A stretch of 64,000 nt of DNA from JAPOXR01 sp963664715 (GTDB taxonomy: Bacteria; Pseudomonadota; Alphaproteobacteria; Rhodobacterales; Rhodobacteraceae): positions 124,001 through 188,000 of the forward strand of contig CAXXUY010000011.1 in the NCBI GenBank assembly GCA_963664715.2, written 5' to 3'. The first letter of the stretch is position 1. Each line of letters opens with the position of its first letter. This document shows positions 8,398 to 16,459 of the stretch, one piece after another. The position numbers were made by a program, and so were the translations under genes. Below the pieces are notes generated by a model. It saw nothing but the letters and a program-made list of their open reading frames with translations, did no database searches and was not told where the DNA came from.

Positions 8398-9365
8398 GAG
8401 TTTGACTCATAATTCATCGGTGGCATCTTGTCGTTCGTTTTCAAGTGTTTGAACCCCGTGCCACCCTTCGCATCAGGAACCGGCAAGCCGCCAGCCGCAC
8501 CCACGCCAGAGAGCTCTCCAGGCTGCGTTCGTAGTCCTTCGCCAACCGCCGGCAGCGCGATAGCCAGCCAAACGTCCGCTCAATCATCCAGCGGCGGTAC
8601 AGAATCGTGAAGCCTTTGATGTCCTTGGGCTTTTCCACGATCTCCAGGAGACCACCAAGGCCAAGTTCTTCGAGCTTCGAGGCAAGCTTCGGACCCTGAT
8701 AGCCGCCATCCGCCCACAGCTTCGTCACCTCCGGTGCCTTCTCCAGCATCCCGAGGATCACCGAAGGGGCGCCGTCCCGGTCCTGTATCGAGGCTTCGTG
8801 GACCACGATCTCAATCGGACACCCCTCCACATCAACGGCAATGTGACGCTTGCGGCCCTTGATCTTCTTGCCGGCGTCATAACCTGCAGGGCCGCCACTC
8901 TCCGTCGTCTTCACCGACTGGCTGTCAATCGCAGCTGCCGTCGGATCTTCGGAGCGTCCCGACAACGCCCGTGCACCTGCGCGAAGGGCATCCATCATGT
9001 CGGAGAGGGTGTTGCCCGCCCTCCAGGAATAGAAATAGCTCTGGACCGTCGTAAAGGGCGGAAAACACCGGGGAAGTGCCCGCCACTGGCAACCGGTGCC
9101 CAACATGTATTGAACCGCATTGAACACCTCCCGCAGGTCGGTGCTGCGTGGACGTCCCGTCTTTGAGGGTGATGGAAGAAGCGGTTCGATCAATTCCCAT
9201 TCCTCATCCGTCAAATCGGTTTCAAATCGACCGGAAGGACGCTTATACTGTTCCTGAGTGGTCTCGTTCCAAGCCATGTGGATATCCTCGGTGACTGTCA
9301 AAACTGCCAAGAATATGCCACGTATTCCCGGCTGTCGCGAGGCCATTCACTTTTCGGTCAAACTC
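8398..9365 (-). mobile_element. IS5-family (IS1031-like) insertion sequence with 3-bp target duplication
   Basis: A 968-bp element. The ends carry imperfect inverted repeats that share GAGTTTGAC (8398-8406 and its complement at 9357-9365). They are flanked by a direct duplication TCA at 8395-8397 and 9366-9368, the 3-bp TNA type expected for the IS1031 group. A single transposase gene fills the interior. Clean ends and an intact ORF indicate a recent, possibly active insertion. Confidence 0.85.
8441..9277 (-). CDS. IS5-family DDE transposase
   Basis: A 278-aa transposase with the two usual IS5 parts: an N-terminal DUF4096-like domain (LTDEEWELIEPLLP) and a DDE catalytic domain with AIDSQSVKT carrying the first Asp, LWADGGYQGPKL the second, and the C-terminal Y-x2-R-x3-E-R-x-F signature (YRRWMIERTFGWLSRCRRL) with the Glu. 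I chose the ATG at 9275-9277 (MAWNETTQ); the longer frame up to 9346 would reach almost to the IS end. All catalytic residues are present, so the enzyme is probably functional. It lies inside the IS described at 8398-9365. Confidence 0.93.
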   Translation of the reverse strand: MAWNETTQEQYKRPSGRFETDLTDEEWELIEPLLPSPSKTGRPRSTDLREVFNAVQYMLGTGCQWRALPRCFPPFTTVQSYFYSWRAGNTLSDMMDALRAGARALSGRSEDPTAAAIDSQSVKTTESGGPAGYDAGKKIKGRKRHIAVDVEGCPIEIVVHEASIQDRDGAPSVILGMLEKAPEVTKLWADGGYQGPKLASKLEELGLGGLLEIVEKPKDIKGFTILYRRWMIERTFGWLSRCRRLAKDYERSLESSLAWVRLAACRFLMRRVARGSNT

Positions 9366-9770
9366 TCAGGTCCACCACGCATCAATAGCGGCGATGTCCT
9401 CGTCCGACCATCCAAAATGGTGCGCCAATTCGTGAACCACAACATGGGCTACCAGGTCCCCCAGCGACACGTCTCCGCGTTCAATCCATTCATCAAGAAT
9501 TGCCCTGCGAAACAGCCAGATTGAGTCGGGCTCCATATGCTGGTCGGAAACCGATCTTTCGGTCAGGGGAATGCCGGAATAGAGTCCGGTAAGTTCGAAG
9601 GGGTCTTCAATGCCCAGTTGCTCAAGCATCTCGTTGCCCGCGAGATCCTCGATCCGGAGCGCAACCTCTCTTGCGGCAGCCTTGAACTCATCCGGAAGCG
9701 TGTCAATCACTGCCGTCGCCATCGCTTCCAGGTCAGCAGCATCAGGGGCGGATTCAGCATTCCAGTCCAT
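9366..9770 (-). CDS. Small zincin-like metallopeptidase family protein (DUF1025/COG3824 type)
   Basis: A 134-aa protein ending in a zinc-protease helix: HELAHHFGWSDEDI contains HExxH plus a downstream Asp, as in the small zincin-like proteins common in alphaproteobacteria. An acidic N-terminal half includes LPDEFKAAAREVALRIED, typical of the family. Length is normal for the family and the start is the ATG at 9768-9770. The stop codon TGA (9366-9368 read in reverse) is one copy of the 3-bp IS target duplication, so the IS landed exactly on the stop codon without truncating the protein. Substrate and role are unknown. Confidence 0.8.
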   Translation of the reverse strand: MDWNAESAPDAADLEAMATAVIDTLPDEFKAAAREVALRIEDLAGNEMLEQLGIEDPFELTGLYSGIPLTERSVSDQHMEPDSIWLFRRAILDEWIERGDVSLGDLVAHVVVHELAHHFGWSDEDIAAIDAWWT

Positions 9771-10329
9771 GCCATCGCCTTAGTCTCTAACATCGAAGGT
9801 TGGAACCCTGCAGTCCGATCGTTTCGGGACCACTCGCAGGCCCGGTGTCTTCAATACCAACGGAGTCGATGCGCTTATCTGGTGGAGTCCGATGCAGTCG
9901 GAAAGCAATGTGCAGTGAAAACTCCTGTGATGAGCACGCGGTTGCTCTCGAGGCGGCCGCGGCCCGGCCCGGTGTCACGGGCCGGTTGAGACTGCCGAAT
10001 TCGACGACCATGCGGCGGATCGTTCCGCCGAAACAGGTCCCGACACTGGGCATACGGATCGCGAGACGAAATGCTGGCGGCCCTGGACCGGGAACCTGCT
10101 GCCTTCGACGGAGACAGGACGTTCGTTACCCGAAAGTTGACACTAGGCATCCCCACTTGAACGACACCTGCCAATCCGGTTCACCGGGGCCCAGGAACGA
10201 TGTCCGGAGACCCCACATTGTTGCAGGCGTCCCGGCAGGCAACTGGCCGACCATGCGGAACTGCAACATTTCCGCAAGCGGACAGACTCTCCGAAGAATG
10301 GCAATCCGGATCAAAATCCGGAATCCGCG
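9771..10329. other. No assignable gene
   Basis: Several overlapping ORFs exist on both strands (for example + 9800-10333 and - 9787-10053) but none looks like a protein family, and their compositions (rich in Arg, Ser, Pro and Cys) are typical of out-of-frame GC-rich DNA. No RNA gene was recognised. Confidence 0.5.
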
Positions 10330-11070
10330 CTAGAGTCCTTTGCCGATCATGGCAGCTGCCGATAGCAGCACGGGCTTGCAACCCGAGACGAAGTCCTCGT
10401 CGAACCGACTCAAAAGTCCAAATGCCGAGAGGGAAAGCCGCATCCTGCCATCACGATCTCGAACCGGAACCGATACGGCTGCTATGTCCGGTTCATTGTC
10501 GCCGAGGTTGAGCGCAAAGCCTTCCTTCCTGATTTTCCTCACCTCTTCGTGCAACTCCTGAATGTCGGGAGGAACACTTCCCATTGGCTGAAGGGAATTC
10601 AGGCGCCGCTCGCGTTCGCTCCGGGTCATTTCCGCAAGCCAGAGTCTACCCTGGGCGGTCAGGTGAAACGGCAGAAGAGTTCCTGGACGTATATGGACAG
10701 AAATCGGTTGACTGGAACGTGCAACGCCAACACAGACTGGACCCCGTCTCGACAGGCGACAGGCCATAGAGGATTCGTTCAGTTGCTCCGCCAGCGCGTC
10801 GAGGTGCGGCTTCAGGACATGTGGCCAGGGGTTTGTCTCCCCGGCAAGGCGTCCCAATTCCTCGATCCTTGGGCCAAGGGCGAATTGACCCCTGCGCGTA
10901 CGGATTATCGCTCCGGATTTCTCGAGTGTAATCAGGAGTCGGTGGGCCGTGGCAGCGTTCATGCCGAGCTGCCCGACAACGGTCGCTGCGGTGATTTCCA
11001 TCTCGTCTCCGGAAAACAACCCGAGAATCTCGAATCCCTTCAACAGTGATGCGTTCAGGGGAGTGCCCAT
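10330..11070 (-). CDS. IclR-family transcriptional regulator
   Basis: A 246-aa regulator of usual length. The N-terminal winged helix-turn-helix covers about residues 5-60 (LLKGFEILGLFSGDEMEI, then ATAHRLLITLEKSGAI), and the C-terminal effector-binding domain follows (LTAQGRLWLAEM near the middle, GDNEPDIAAVSVPVRDRDG near the end), as in IclR proteins. The ATG at 11068-11070 is preceded by AGAGG at 4 nt; a GTG one codon upstream is also possible. It diverges from a TPP-dependent enzyme, with a palindrome between them at 11135-11152, so it most likely controls that gene and possibly itself. The effector is unknown. Confidence 0.9.
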   Translation of the reverse strand: MGTPLNASLLKGFEILGLFSGDEMEITAATVVGQLGMNAATAHRLLITLEKSGAIIRTRRGQFALGPRIEELGRLAGETNPWPHVLKPHLDALAEQLNESSMACRLSRRGPVCVGVARSSQPISVHIRPGTLLPFHLTAQGRLWLAEMTRSERERRLNSLQPMGSVPPDIQELHEEVRKIRKEGFALNLGDNEPDIAAVSVPVRDRDGRMRLSLSAFGLLSRFDEDFVSGCKPVLLSAAAMIGKGL

Positions 11071-11106
11071 CACACCTCTCGCTTCAGCACCAGTGAATCA
11101 GACGCC

Positions 11107-11136
11107 TTGACAGACCGGACGTTCACCTCATAATAT
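11107..11136 (+). promoter_or_regulatory. Sigma70-type promoter of the TPP enzyme gene
   Basis: TTGACA (11107-11112) is followed after 18 bp by TAATAT (11131-11136) on the plus strand. It reads toward the TPP enzyme, whose ATG is 200 bp downstream. Confidence 0.6.
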
Positions 11137-11152
11137 AAGATATATATCTTAT
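11135..11152. promoter_or_regulatory. 18-bp perfect palindrome, candidate IclR operator
   Basis: ATAAGATATATATCTTAT is a perfect inverted repeat lying between the divergent IclR and TPP-enzyme genes. It begins at the last base of the -10 box and covers the expected transcription start, the position expected for a repressor site. Confidence 0.55.
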
Positions 11153-11336
11153 TAAATGAGATCAACCTGATTTCCGGAACTTGTCTGGATCGCTGATCGA
11201 AAGCGGAGGGGCGGCGAATTGGCAACTGCCACGAGACATGCATCGATTGTTGGATTTTCGCTGTCAAGAGGGCGGGATGGCGCCGGCAATCCTGAGTCAA
11301 TTCGGCACGATTCCGTCACCGACCGGAGACCGGGAC

Positions 11337-13076
11337 ATGCCTGACGATTCGAGACCGGTTCAGACCGTCACGGCAGGAGGCGCCGTTTTCGCAAAGCTGA
11401 AGGCGCTCGGAATCGACTACGTCTTCACGAATTCCGGCACCGATTTTCCTCCCATCATCGAGGGGTTGATCGAAGCCCGCAATCACGGGATCGATCTTCC
11501 AACAGCCGTAACCGTTCCACACGAACATGTCGCGGTCGGGATGGCCCACGGCTATTACCACATCTCCGGACGCATCCAGTCCGTCATGCTGCATACGAAT
11601 GTGGGCCTTTCAAACGGCGCCACCGGCATCATCAATGCAGCGTGTGACCAGGTTCCAATTCTCCTGATGTCCGGGCGAACGCCCGTGACGGAATCTGGCC
11701 GCTTTGGAGCTCGGACAGTACCCATCGGTTGGGGCCAGGAGATGTATGACCAGGCCGCACTCGTGCGGGAAGCTTGCAAATGGGACTACGAACTCCGTTT
11801 TCCCGAGCAACTGCCGGAACTTTTCGACCGGGCCTGGGCAATCGCCAATTCGACGCCGACCGGCCCGGTCTATCTGAGCCTCCCGCGCGAGGTGCTTTGT
11901 GAGCATTGTCCGATGGACGGCCTCGACCTTCCGTCCAGGATGGCGCCGGCACTGGCCGAGCCGGACCGCGGGGCGCTCGCGGGAGCTGCTCGACTTCTCG
12001 CAGGAGCAAGAAACCCGCTTATAATCGCCCAGCGCGGTGCAGGCTCGCAGATAGCTTTCGATGCGCTTGGGGAGTTCGTCCGGGAGTGGGCGATCCCGGT
12101 GTCCCATTACTGGGCGAACATGATCGCCATACCGATGACGTCGCCGATGTATGTTGGCTGGAACCCGGACGCGTTCCTGCGCGAGGCGGACGTAGTTCTT
12201 GTCATCAACTCGCTGGCACCCTGGTGGCCTGACCGGAATGCCCCCGGACTGGAGACGAAAGTGATCCAGCTGGGTCCTGATCCGCTATTCGCCCGCTCTA
12301 CGCCTGTCCGCAACTTCCGCTCCGACATTACGCTTGTGGGCGAGACCGCGCCCACGATCCTGGCGCTGATCGATGAAATGAAGGGCCATCCACGCAACAA
12401 CGATCTACTGCGCGAGCGGCGCGACCGCATCACGGCGCGATCGGATGACGACCGCGACGCAGTCGTTAGGAATGCAGAGACAGGAAATGCCGGGCCTATG
12501 TCCAAGGAGTGGGTCAGCCTCTGCCTGGGCCAGGCAATACGATCTCTCGACGGCCCCAAGGCAAGCGTTTTTCACGAACTTGGATGCCCATTACCGCCGC
12601 TCCTGCTGGATGAGCATCAAGGCTATTTCCAGGAACCGCATTCGGGCGGTCTGGGATGGGGCCTGCCCGCTGCTCTCGGAGCGCAGCTTGCAGATCGAGA
12701 TCGTCTCGTGTTCGCCACCATGGGCGACGGGTCATACATGTTCTCGAACCCGACAGCATGCCACCAGGTGGCCGAAGCGCTCGAACTTCCGGTGGTCACC
12801 CTGGTCCTGAACAATGAGGAATGGGGTGCAGTCCGCCACTCGGTAACCGGTCTCTACGAGGACGGGCTGGCAGCCAGGTCCAACGAGGTTCCATTGACCT
12901 CGCTGCGCCCAAGCCCGGACTTCACGAAAACCGCCGAGGCAAGCCGCGCCTACACGGAATCCGTTGCCGATGGGCGGGAACTGCCAGCAGCGCTGAACCG
13001 CGCGATCAGGGTCGCGACGGAAGAAAGGATCCAGGTGCTCCTGAATCTTGCCATAGCTCGGACCGGACCGCACTGA
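11337..13076 (+). CDS. Thiamine pyrophosphate-requiring enzyme, acetolactate-synthase-like
   Basis: A 579-aa three-domain TPP enzyme of the acetolactate synthase/benzoylformate decarboxylase superfamily. The N-terminal Pyr domain has FTNSGTDFPP and the conserved Glu in VPHEHVAVGMAHGYY; a central domain follows (LLAGARNPLIIAQRGAG); the C-terminal PP domain has MGDGSYMFSNP and VLNNEEWGAV, i.e. the Mg/TPP-binding GDG-NN motif. The ATG at 11337 follows GGAG (11325-11328) by 8 nt; the frame is open to 11181, but that stretch has no family features. A divergent IclR regulator suggests an inducible catabolic role in 2-oxo-acid metabolism. Substrate cannot be called; no small regulatory subunit gene follows, which argues against a biosynthetic IlvB. 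Confidence 0.88.
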   Translation: MPDDSRPVQTVTAGGAVFAKLKALGIDYVFTNSGTDFPPIIEGLIEARNHGIDLPTAVTVPHEHVAVGMAHGYYHISGRIQSVMLHTNVGLSNGATGIINAACDQVPILLMSGRTPVTESGRFGARTVPIGWGQEMYDQAALVREACKWDYELRFPEQLPELFDRAWAIANSTPTGPVYLSLPREVLCEHCPMDGLDLPSRMAPALAEPDRGALAGAARLLAGARNPLIIAQRGAGSQIAFDALGEFVREWAIPVSHYWANMIAIPMTSPMYVGWNPDAFLREADVVLVINSLAPWWPDRNAPGLETKVIQLGPDPLFARSTPVRNFRSDITLVGETAPTILALIDEMKGHPRNNDLLRERRDRITARSDDDRDAVVRNAETGNAGPMSKEWVSLCLGQAIRSLDGPKASVFHELGCPLPPLLLDEHQGYFQEPHSGGLGWGLPAALGAQLADRDRLVFATMGDGSYMFSNPTACHQVAEALELPVVTLVLNNEEWGAVRHSVTGLYEDGLAARSNEVPLTSLRPSPDFTKTAEASRAYTESVADGRELPAALNRAIRVATEERIQVLLNLAIARTGPH

Positions 13077-13182
13077 CCGGTCAGATTTCGATCGTGTTGA
13101 ATCGGGAGCCGGAACAGACAGGCGCCGGACGGAAGATCACTAGCCCGAATATCTCATGATGGGGATTGTACGAGGCCGTTTC

Positions 13183-13452
13183 TCATGCTATTATCTCTTT
13201 AGTTTCAAACCGATAACGGTCTGGATCAGCCAGGGCAGCTTTCATAAAGTAACCGGCCAAATGTGGTGCGATCTTGTCCCACATCAACTCAAGTTCGGAT
13301 GAGACGTTCAGGTGTTTGGCATGCGTCGCCCAAAGTTCACCGGTCTTGAGAATCCCTTCAAGCGCCTTGAGACTGGTGTAGTGGAACAATTCGGGGTGCA
13401 CTTCTGACACCAGCGGCTCTTCCACTGCAGGCATTTCTGTTTTCTCATTCAT
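13183..13452 (-). CDS. DUF2971-like N-terminal fragment
   Basis: An 89-aa ORF whose centre, LFHYTSLKALEGILKTGELW followed by ATHAKHLN, matches the start of DUF2971 proteins, which are usually around 250-350 aa. The protein ends at a TGA (13183-13185) soon after, so about two thirds of the usual length is missing. The start is an ATG at 13450-13452. DUF2971 genes often occur in defence or accessory islands and the next genes are an AAA/RloB-like pair. Either a decayed gene or a stand-alone N-terminal domain; I favour decay. Confidence 0.55.
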   Translation of the reverse strand: MNEKTEMPAVEEPLVSEVHPELFHYTSLKALEGILKTGELWATHAKHLNVSSELELMWDKIAPHLAGYFMKAALADPDRYRFETKEIIA

Positions 13453-13811
13453 TGAGTGACTCCCTCAAGCGTCCAACGCGGAAGTGCAGCCTCATTGAAT
13501 GGTTGCTCGACGCCGTTGCTCTTCCGCACGTCACCCGGGCCCCACTTGGTGTCGGCGGGCACCACGACTTTCTTCAACACGTGGGTGTAAATGCCGCCGG
13601 TACAGGAATTCGTGCTCCAGAGCGCCGGCTTCCGGCTCGGAGTTAGCCTCCGGTAAACGCAGTGCTGCCTCGAGCACCTACGATGTGTGCCGTCGGACCT
13701 TGCCCGGGCATGAGTAATTGCAGCACGAATGCATATATAACGTGCTTATTGACATTTTTTTGTTGAATTGAAATTTATAGTATCGGAATTGGAGGCTATT
13801 GAGGTTATGCA
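13453..13811. other. AT-rich leader of the AAA/RloB-like operon; no gene assigned
   Basis: The first 200 bp contain only ORFs I cannot assign; a minus-strand reading with IYTHVLKKVVVPADTKWG around 13520-13590 is odd but not classifiable. From about 13725 the sequence becomes strongly AT-rich, with TTGACA at 13749-13754 and TATAGT at 13776-13781 (21-bp spacing, too long for a standard promoter). A GAGG box at 13801-13804 precedes the next ATG by 7 nt. Confidence 0.4.
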
Positions 13812-15032
13812 ATGCTATACAAAATCGAAATCGAGAACTTTTTTTCCATTGCCACGCATCAGGTCATTGATCTGCGCTCCCGGAAATCGGTCGACGATGC
13901 TCTGGGACGACTTTCGCCGACCCATCCCGGTTCGAATTATCGCTGTCCCAACGTCGTAGCAGTGTTCGGTCCAAATGCCGCCGGCAAATCCAATGTTCTC
14001 CGCTCAATCGCCTTTTTTGCCTGGTTTGTTACGAAAAGTTTCCAACACCCAGTCGATCAACAACTTCCGTTCCACAAATTCGGAAGCAACGAAATGATCA
14101 AGAAGTCAACGCGTCTTTCGCTTTCATTTTCCGGGCCAACCGACTTTATGAACATATCCCCGGAAGGGCCCCATCGTCCCTACCGGTATGAACTCGTTAT
14201 CTCCCCCAGGGACAATCCACCAGGGCCGGATTCTGTCGAACTTGAAAGACTGTCCTACCAGCCGCGAGGTCATGGAAAGCCGACCACGATAATCGAGCGC
14301 CGGGATAACGGACGACTCAGATACGCCAAGGGTTTCATGACCTCCAGCCATGAGAATGCGCTTAAGTCAGTCCTGCGCCGCGGAACGAGTGTGATTTCCA
14401 CTTTGGCCCAGCTCAATCACACCGTCGCGATATCCTTTGTCAATTGGGTCTCGGCAACTCAATCGAACATCTTCATTTGCAGAAATGAAGGTGACGAAGT
14501 CGGCGCCACACACTGGTATGCCACAAATCCAACAGCGTTGGATCAACTGCGAGCCATCGGGAAGCGTATCGACCTCGGCATTACGCAGATAGGCATCGAC
14601 CAGTCGTCTTCAGAACCCCTGATGAGATTTGAGCATTCCGGGCTCGATCAGGCAATTGACCTGTATATGGAAAGCCATGGAACCCGTCAGTTCATCAAGA
14701 TGTTTCCCTGGATTAGGTTGGCGCTCGACCAAGGCAGTATTGCTCTCATCGATGACATCGATTCCGGCATCCATCCGTTGATCCTGTCTGAAGTGCTGCG
14801 CTGGTTTGGTAATGAAATCACCAATCCAAACGGGGCCCAGCTCTTGGTCACCTGCCACTCTGCCAGCCTGCTCTTGGAACTGACGAAAGAAGAAGTTCTT
14901 TTCTGTGAGAAGGACTCACAAGGCCGTACGACTGTCTATGGTTTGACGGATATCGAAGGTGTTCGGCGCAGTGAGAATTTCTTCGGAAATTACATCGGTG
15001 GCCAATATGGCGCTGTGCCGAGAGTGGGCTAA
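13812..15032 (+). CDS. AAA ATPase (AAA_15/AAA_21, RloA-like), putative defence protein
   Basis: A 406-aa SMC/ABC-like ATPase. Walker A is FGPNAAGKSN (G53-S60), Walker B is ALIDDIDSGIHP (residues 311-322) and the H-loop is VTCHSASLL (around 346-354). The tail GNYIGGQYGAVP resembles the C-terminus of ATPases encoded beside rloB. The stop overlaps the next ATG by one base (TAATG), so the pair is coupled. Family knowledge: such ATPases paired with a TOPRIM-type nuclease occur in bacterial immune systems (RloAB-like, OLD/Gabija-like, PARIS). The AT-rich upstream region and lower-GC codon usage suggest acquisition. Antiphage function is inferred from architecture only. Confidence 0.88.
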   Translation: MLYKIEIENFFSIATHQVIDLRSRKSVDDALGRLSPTHPGSNYRCPNVVAVFGPNAAGKSNVLRSIAFFAWFVTKSFQHPVDQQLPFHKFGSNEMIKKSTRLSLSFSGPTDFMNISPEGPHRPYRYELVISPRDNPPGPDSVELERLSYQPRGHGKPTTIIERRDNGRLRYAKGFMTSSHENALKSVLRRGTSVISTLAQLNHTVAISFVNWVSATQSNIFICRNEGDEVGATHWYATNPTALDQLRAIGKRIDLGITQIGIDQSSSEPLMRFEHSGLDQAIDLYMESHGTRQFIKMFPWIRLALDQGSIALIDDIDSGIHPLILSEVLRWFGNEITNPNGAQLLVTCHSASLLLELTKEEVLFCEKDSQGRTTVYGLTDIEGVRRSENFFGNYIGGQYGAVPRVG

Positions 15033-15601
15033 TGACAGGCCGCCGTGTAATTTGCCGCCGAAAGCGGTTCTTCGTCGGATGTGAAGGTCAAAGTGAACAG
15101 GGATACGCAGAGCTGATCCAGCGGTTTGCGGACAAAGAAGGTCTGTTTGTCCACATTGATGCGAAACTTCTCGCCAAGGCCGGAGATCCTCTGGCCATGA
15201 CAAAAAGGGCTGTTGCTGAGATCGCTCTTGCTGAACAACTGCCCCGCCCGGTTTACTCTCACCGTTTCCTTCTGTTCGATACTGACCGCCTTGGGCAGAG
15301 TCCGGAACGCGACAGAGAGATGAAAAGCCTGGCCAGCCAAAATAATCTGACCCTCGTTCATCAAGACATATGTTTTGGGTCGGTCCTGCTGCGTCATTTC
15401 CAAGGTCACGAGACTGCCCGTCCTATGACCAGTGCTGATGCACTCAGTCGATTGGAAAGAATATGGCCGGACGATCGGAAGGGCGCTTCTGCCATGGAAC
15501 TCGTAAAGCAAATTGGACTCTCTGATATCCGCCGAGCGGCAAAGTCCAGCCTCAACTCAGACTTGGCTACCTTGCTCGGCGTGTTAGACCTGATGCCATG
15601 A
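15032..15601 (+). CDS. RloB-like (TOPRIM-type) protein, putative effector nuclease
   Basis: A 189-aa protein with the TOPRIM-like core of the RloB family: RFFVGCEGQSEQGY supplies the conserved Glu (E18) and FLLFDTD supplies the DxD pair (D83, D85); ICFGSVLLRHF corresponds to the family FE-x-W-LLLHF-like motif in altered form. It starts on the ATG that overlaps the stop of the AAA gene by one base. Together they form a two-gene ATPase plus nuclease module. The end of the gene abuts an IS1380 remnant, but the C-terminus looks natural. Nuclease activity and the trigger are not known from sequence. Confidence 0.75.
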   Translation: MTGRRVICRRKRFFVGCEGQSEQGYAELIQRFADKEGLFVHIDAKLLAKAGDPLAMTKRAVAEIALAEQLPRPVYSHRFLLFDTDRLGQSPERDREMKSLASQNNLTLVHQDICFGSVLLRHFQGHETARPMTSADALSRLERIWPDDRKGASAMELVKQIGLSDIRRAAKSSLNSDLATLLGVLDLMP

Positions 15602-15854
15602 GCACAGCGTGGAACAGCTGGTGCGCCAGCGCGTGTTCGCCCTGGCACTGGGATACGAGGACATCAACGACCATGACGACCTGCGCCGGGACCGGGCCCA
15701 GTGCGACACCATCCGGCTGCGCCTTCTGATGATCGGTGCGCAGGTGACCGTGAGCATGTGGCGGGTCCGCCTGCACTGCAGCGACAGCCATCCCGGCCAG
15801 GCCCTGTTCCGGGCGGCAGCGCTGCGGATTGCAACGATTCCGATGCGCTGCTGA
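15591..15854 (+). pseudogene. IS1380-family transposase, internally deleted remnant
   Basis: One frame joins an N-terminal piece typical of IS1380 transposases (HSVEQLVRQRVFALALGY then EDINDHDDLRRD) directly to a C-terminal piece (CDTIRLRLLMIGAQVTVSMW then ALFRAAALRIATIP), with the whole catalytic middle missing; the junction lies near 15690-15710. Both remaining ends look natural, so a single internal deletion of roughly 1 kb explains it. The remnant begins within the last codons of the RloB-like gene. Confidence 0.75.
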
Positions 15855-16087
15855 CACGCCCCCCGACAGACCGCCAAGGCTGAAGATCCGGCCTCACCGG
15901 TGGGGTTGCCGCACCCCGGTCCACGGAATTCTGCATTCAGTTCGTTGAACACCGGGCCGGAACCCCCCGAGACAACGAATTCGCGACTCCAGCAATGGCC
16001 ATGCCTGCGTTGGCACTGCAACAAGGCCCGAAATCCTGAATTCGGCCCGTCGGCACCCCAAAAAATTGAACTGTCGGGAAATGCGCG

Positions 16088-16330
16088 CTAGAACGGAGTG
16101 CTCTCCATATCGGAAGGCTCACCATTGGCGTTGAGCGTGATCGTGTCGATCTTCTCCTGCGCCGCCTTGAGAGTGGTTTCGCACCGCTTCTTCAACCGGC
16201 TACCGTATTCAAACAACCTTATGGATTCATCAAGCGGCGTATCGCCCGATTCCAGCCGGTCGACGGTCTTCTCAAGTTCGGCCATTGCCTCCTCGAAAGA
16301 CAGTTGCTCGATTGAGTCTTGATCGTTCAT
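16088..16330 (-). CDS. xseB: Exodeoxyribonuclease VII small subunit
   Basis: An 80-aa protein matching XseB: SFEEAMAELEKTVDRLESGD, followed by LDESIRLFEYGSRLKKRCE and a short acidic tail. XseB forms the stalk-like helices that assemble on XseA in the exonuclease that trims single-stranded DNA to oligonucleotides. Length is standard for the family. The frame is open to 16417, but the family start is the ATG at 16328-16330 (MNDQDSIEQ). It follows the histone-deacetylase-like gene on the same strand after 129 bp, a pairing common in alphaproteobacteria. xseA is not in this window. Confidence 0.93.
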   Translation of the reverse strand: MNDQDSIEQLSFEEAMAELEKTVDRLESGDTPLDESIRLFEYGSRLKKRCETTLKAAQEKIDTITLNANGEPSDMESTPF

Positions 16331-16459
16331 CGGTTCCGCTCCCGTTTCGCATCCGTCCGAACAAAGAGCCGGCCGGAACTTCGGCCGCAAGATACAGAGG
16401 GTCTCGAACCATGGCAATGCACGAGAAGCAGTGGTTCATTCCGCCGGAATCTCCGGCTG

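Noticed and set aside
8386..9300. TGACAGTC inverted repeat as the IS ends
   Set aside because: It is inside the element; the true ends are the GAGTTTGAC repeats bounded by the TCA target duplication.
13074..13083. TGACCGGTCA palindrome after the TPP enzyme gene as a terminator
   Set aside because: No U-tract follows and the stem is only five base pairs.
13500..13620. Minus-strand reading with IYTHVL as a tyrosine-recombinase end
   Set aside because: Only a few residues resemble the IYTHVL motif; the following sequence and length do not fit, so no call was made.
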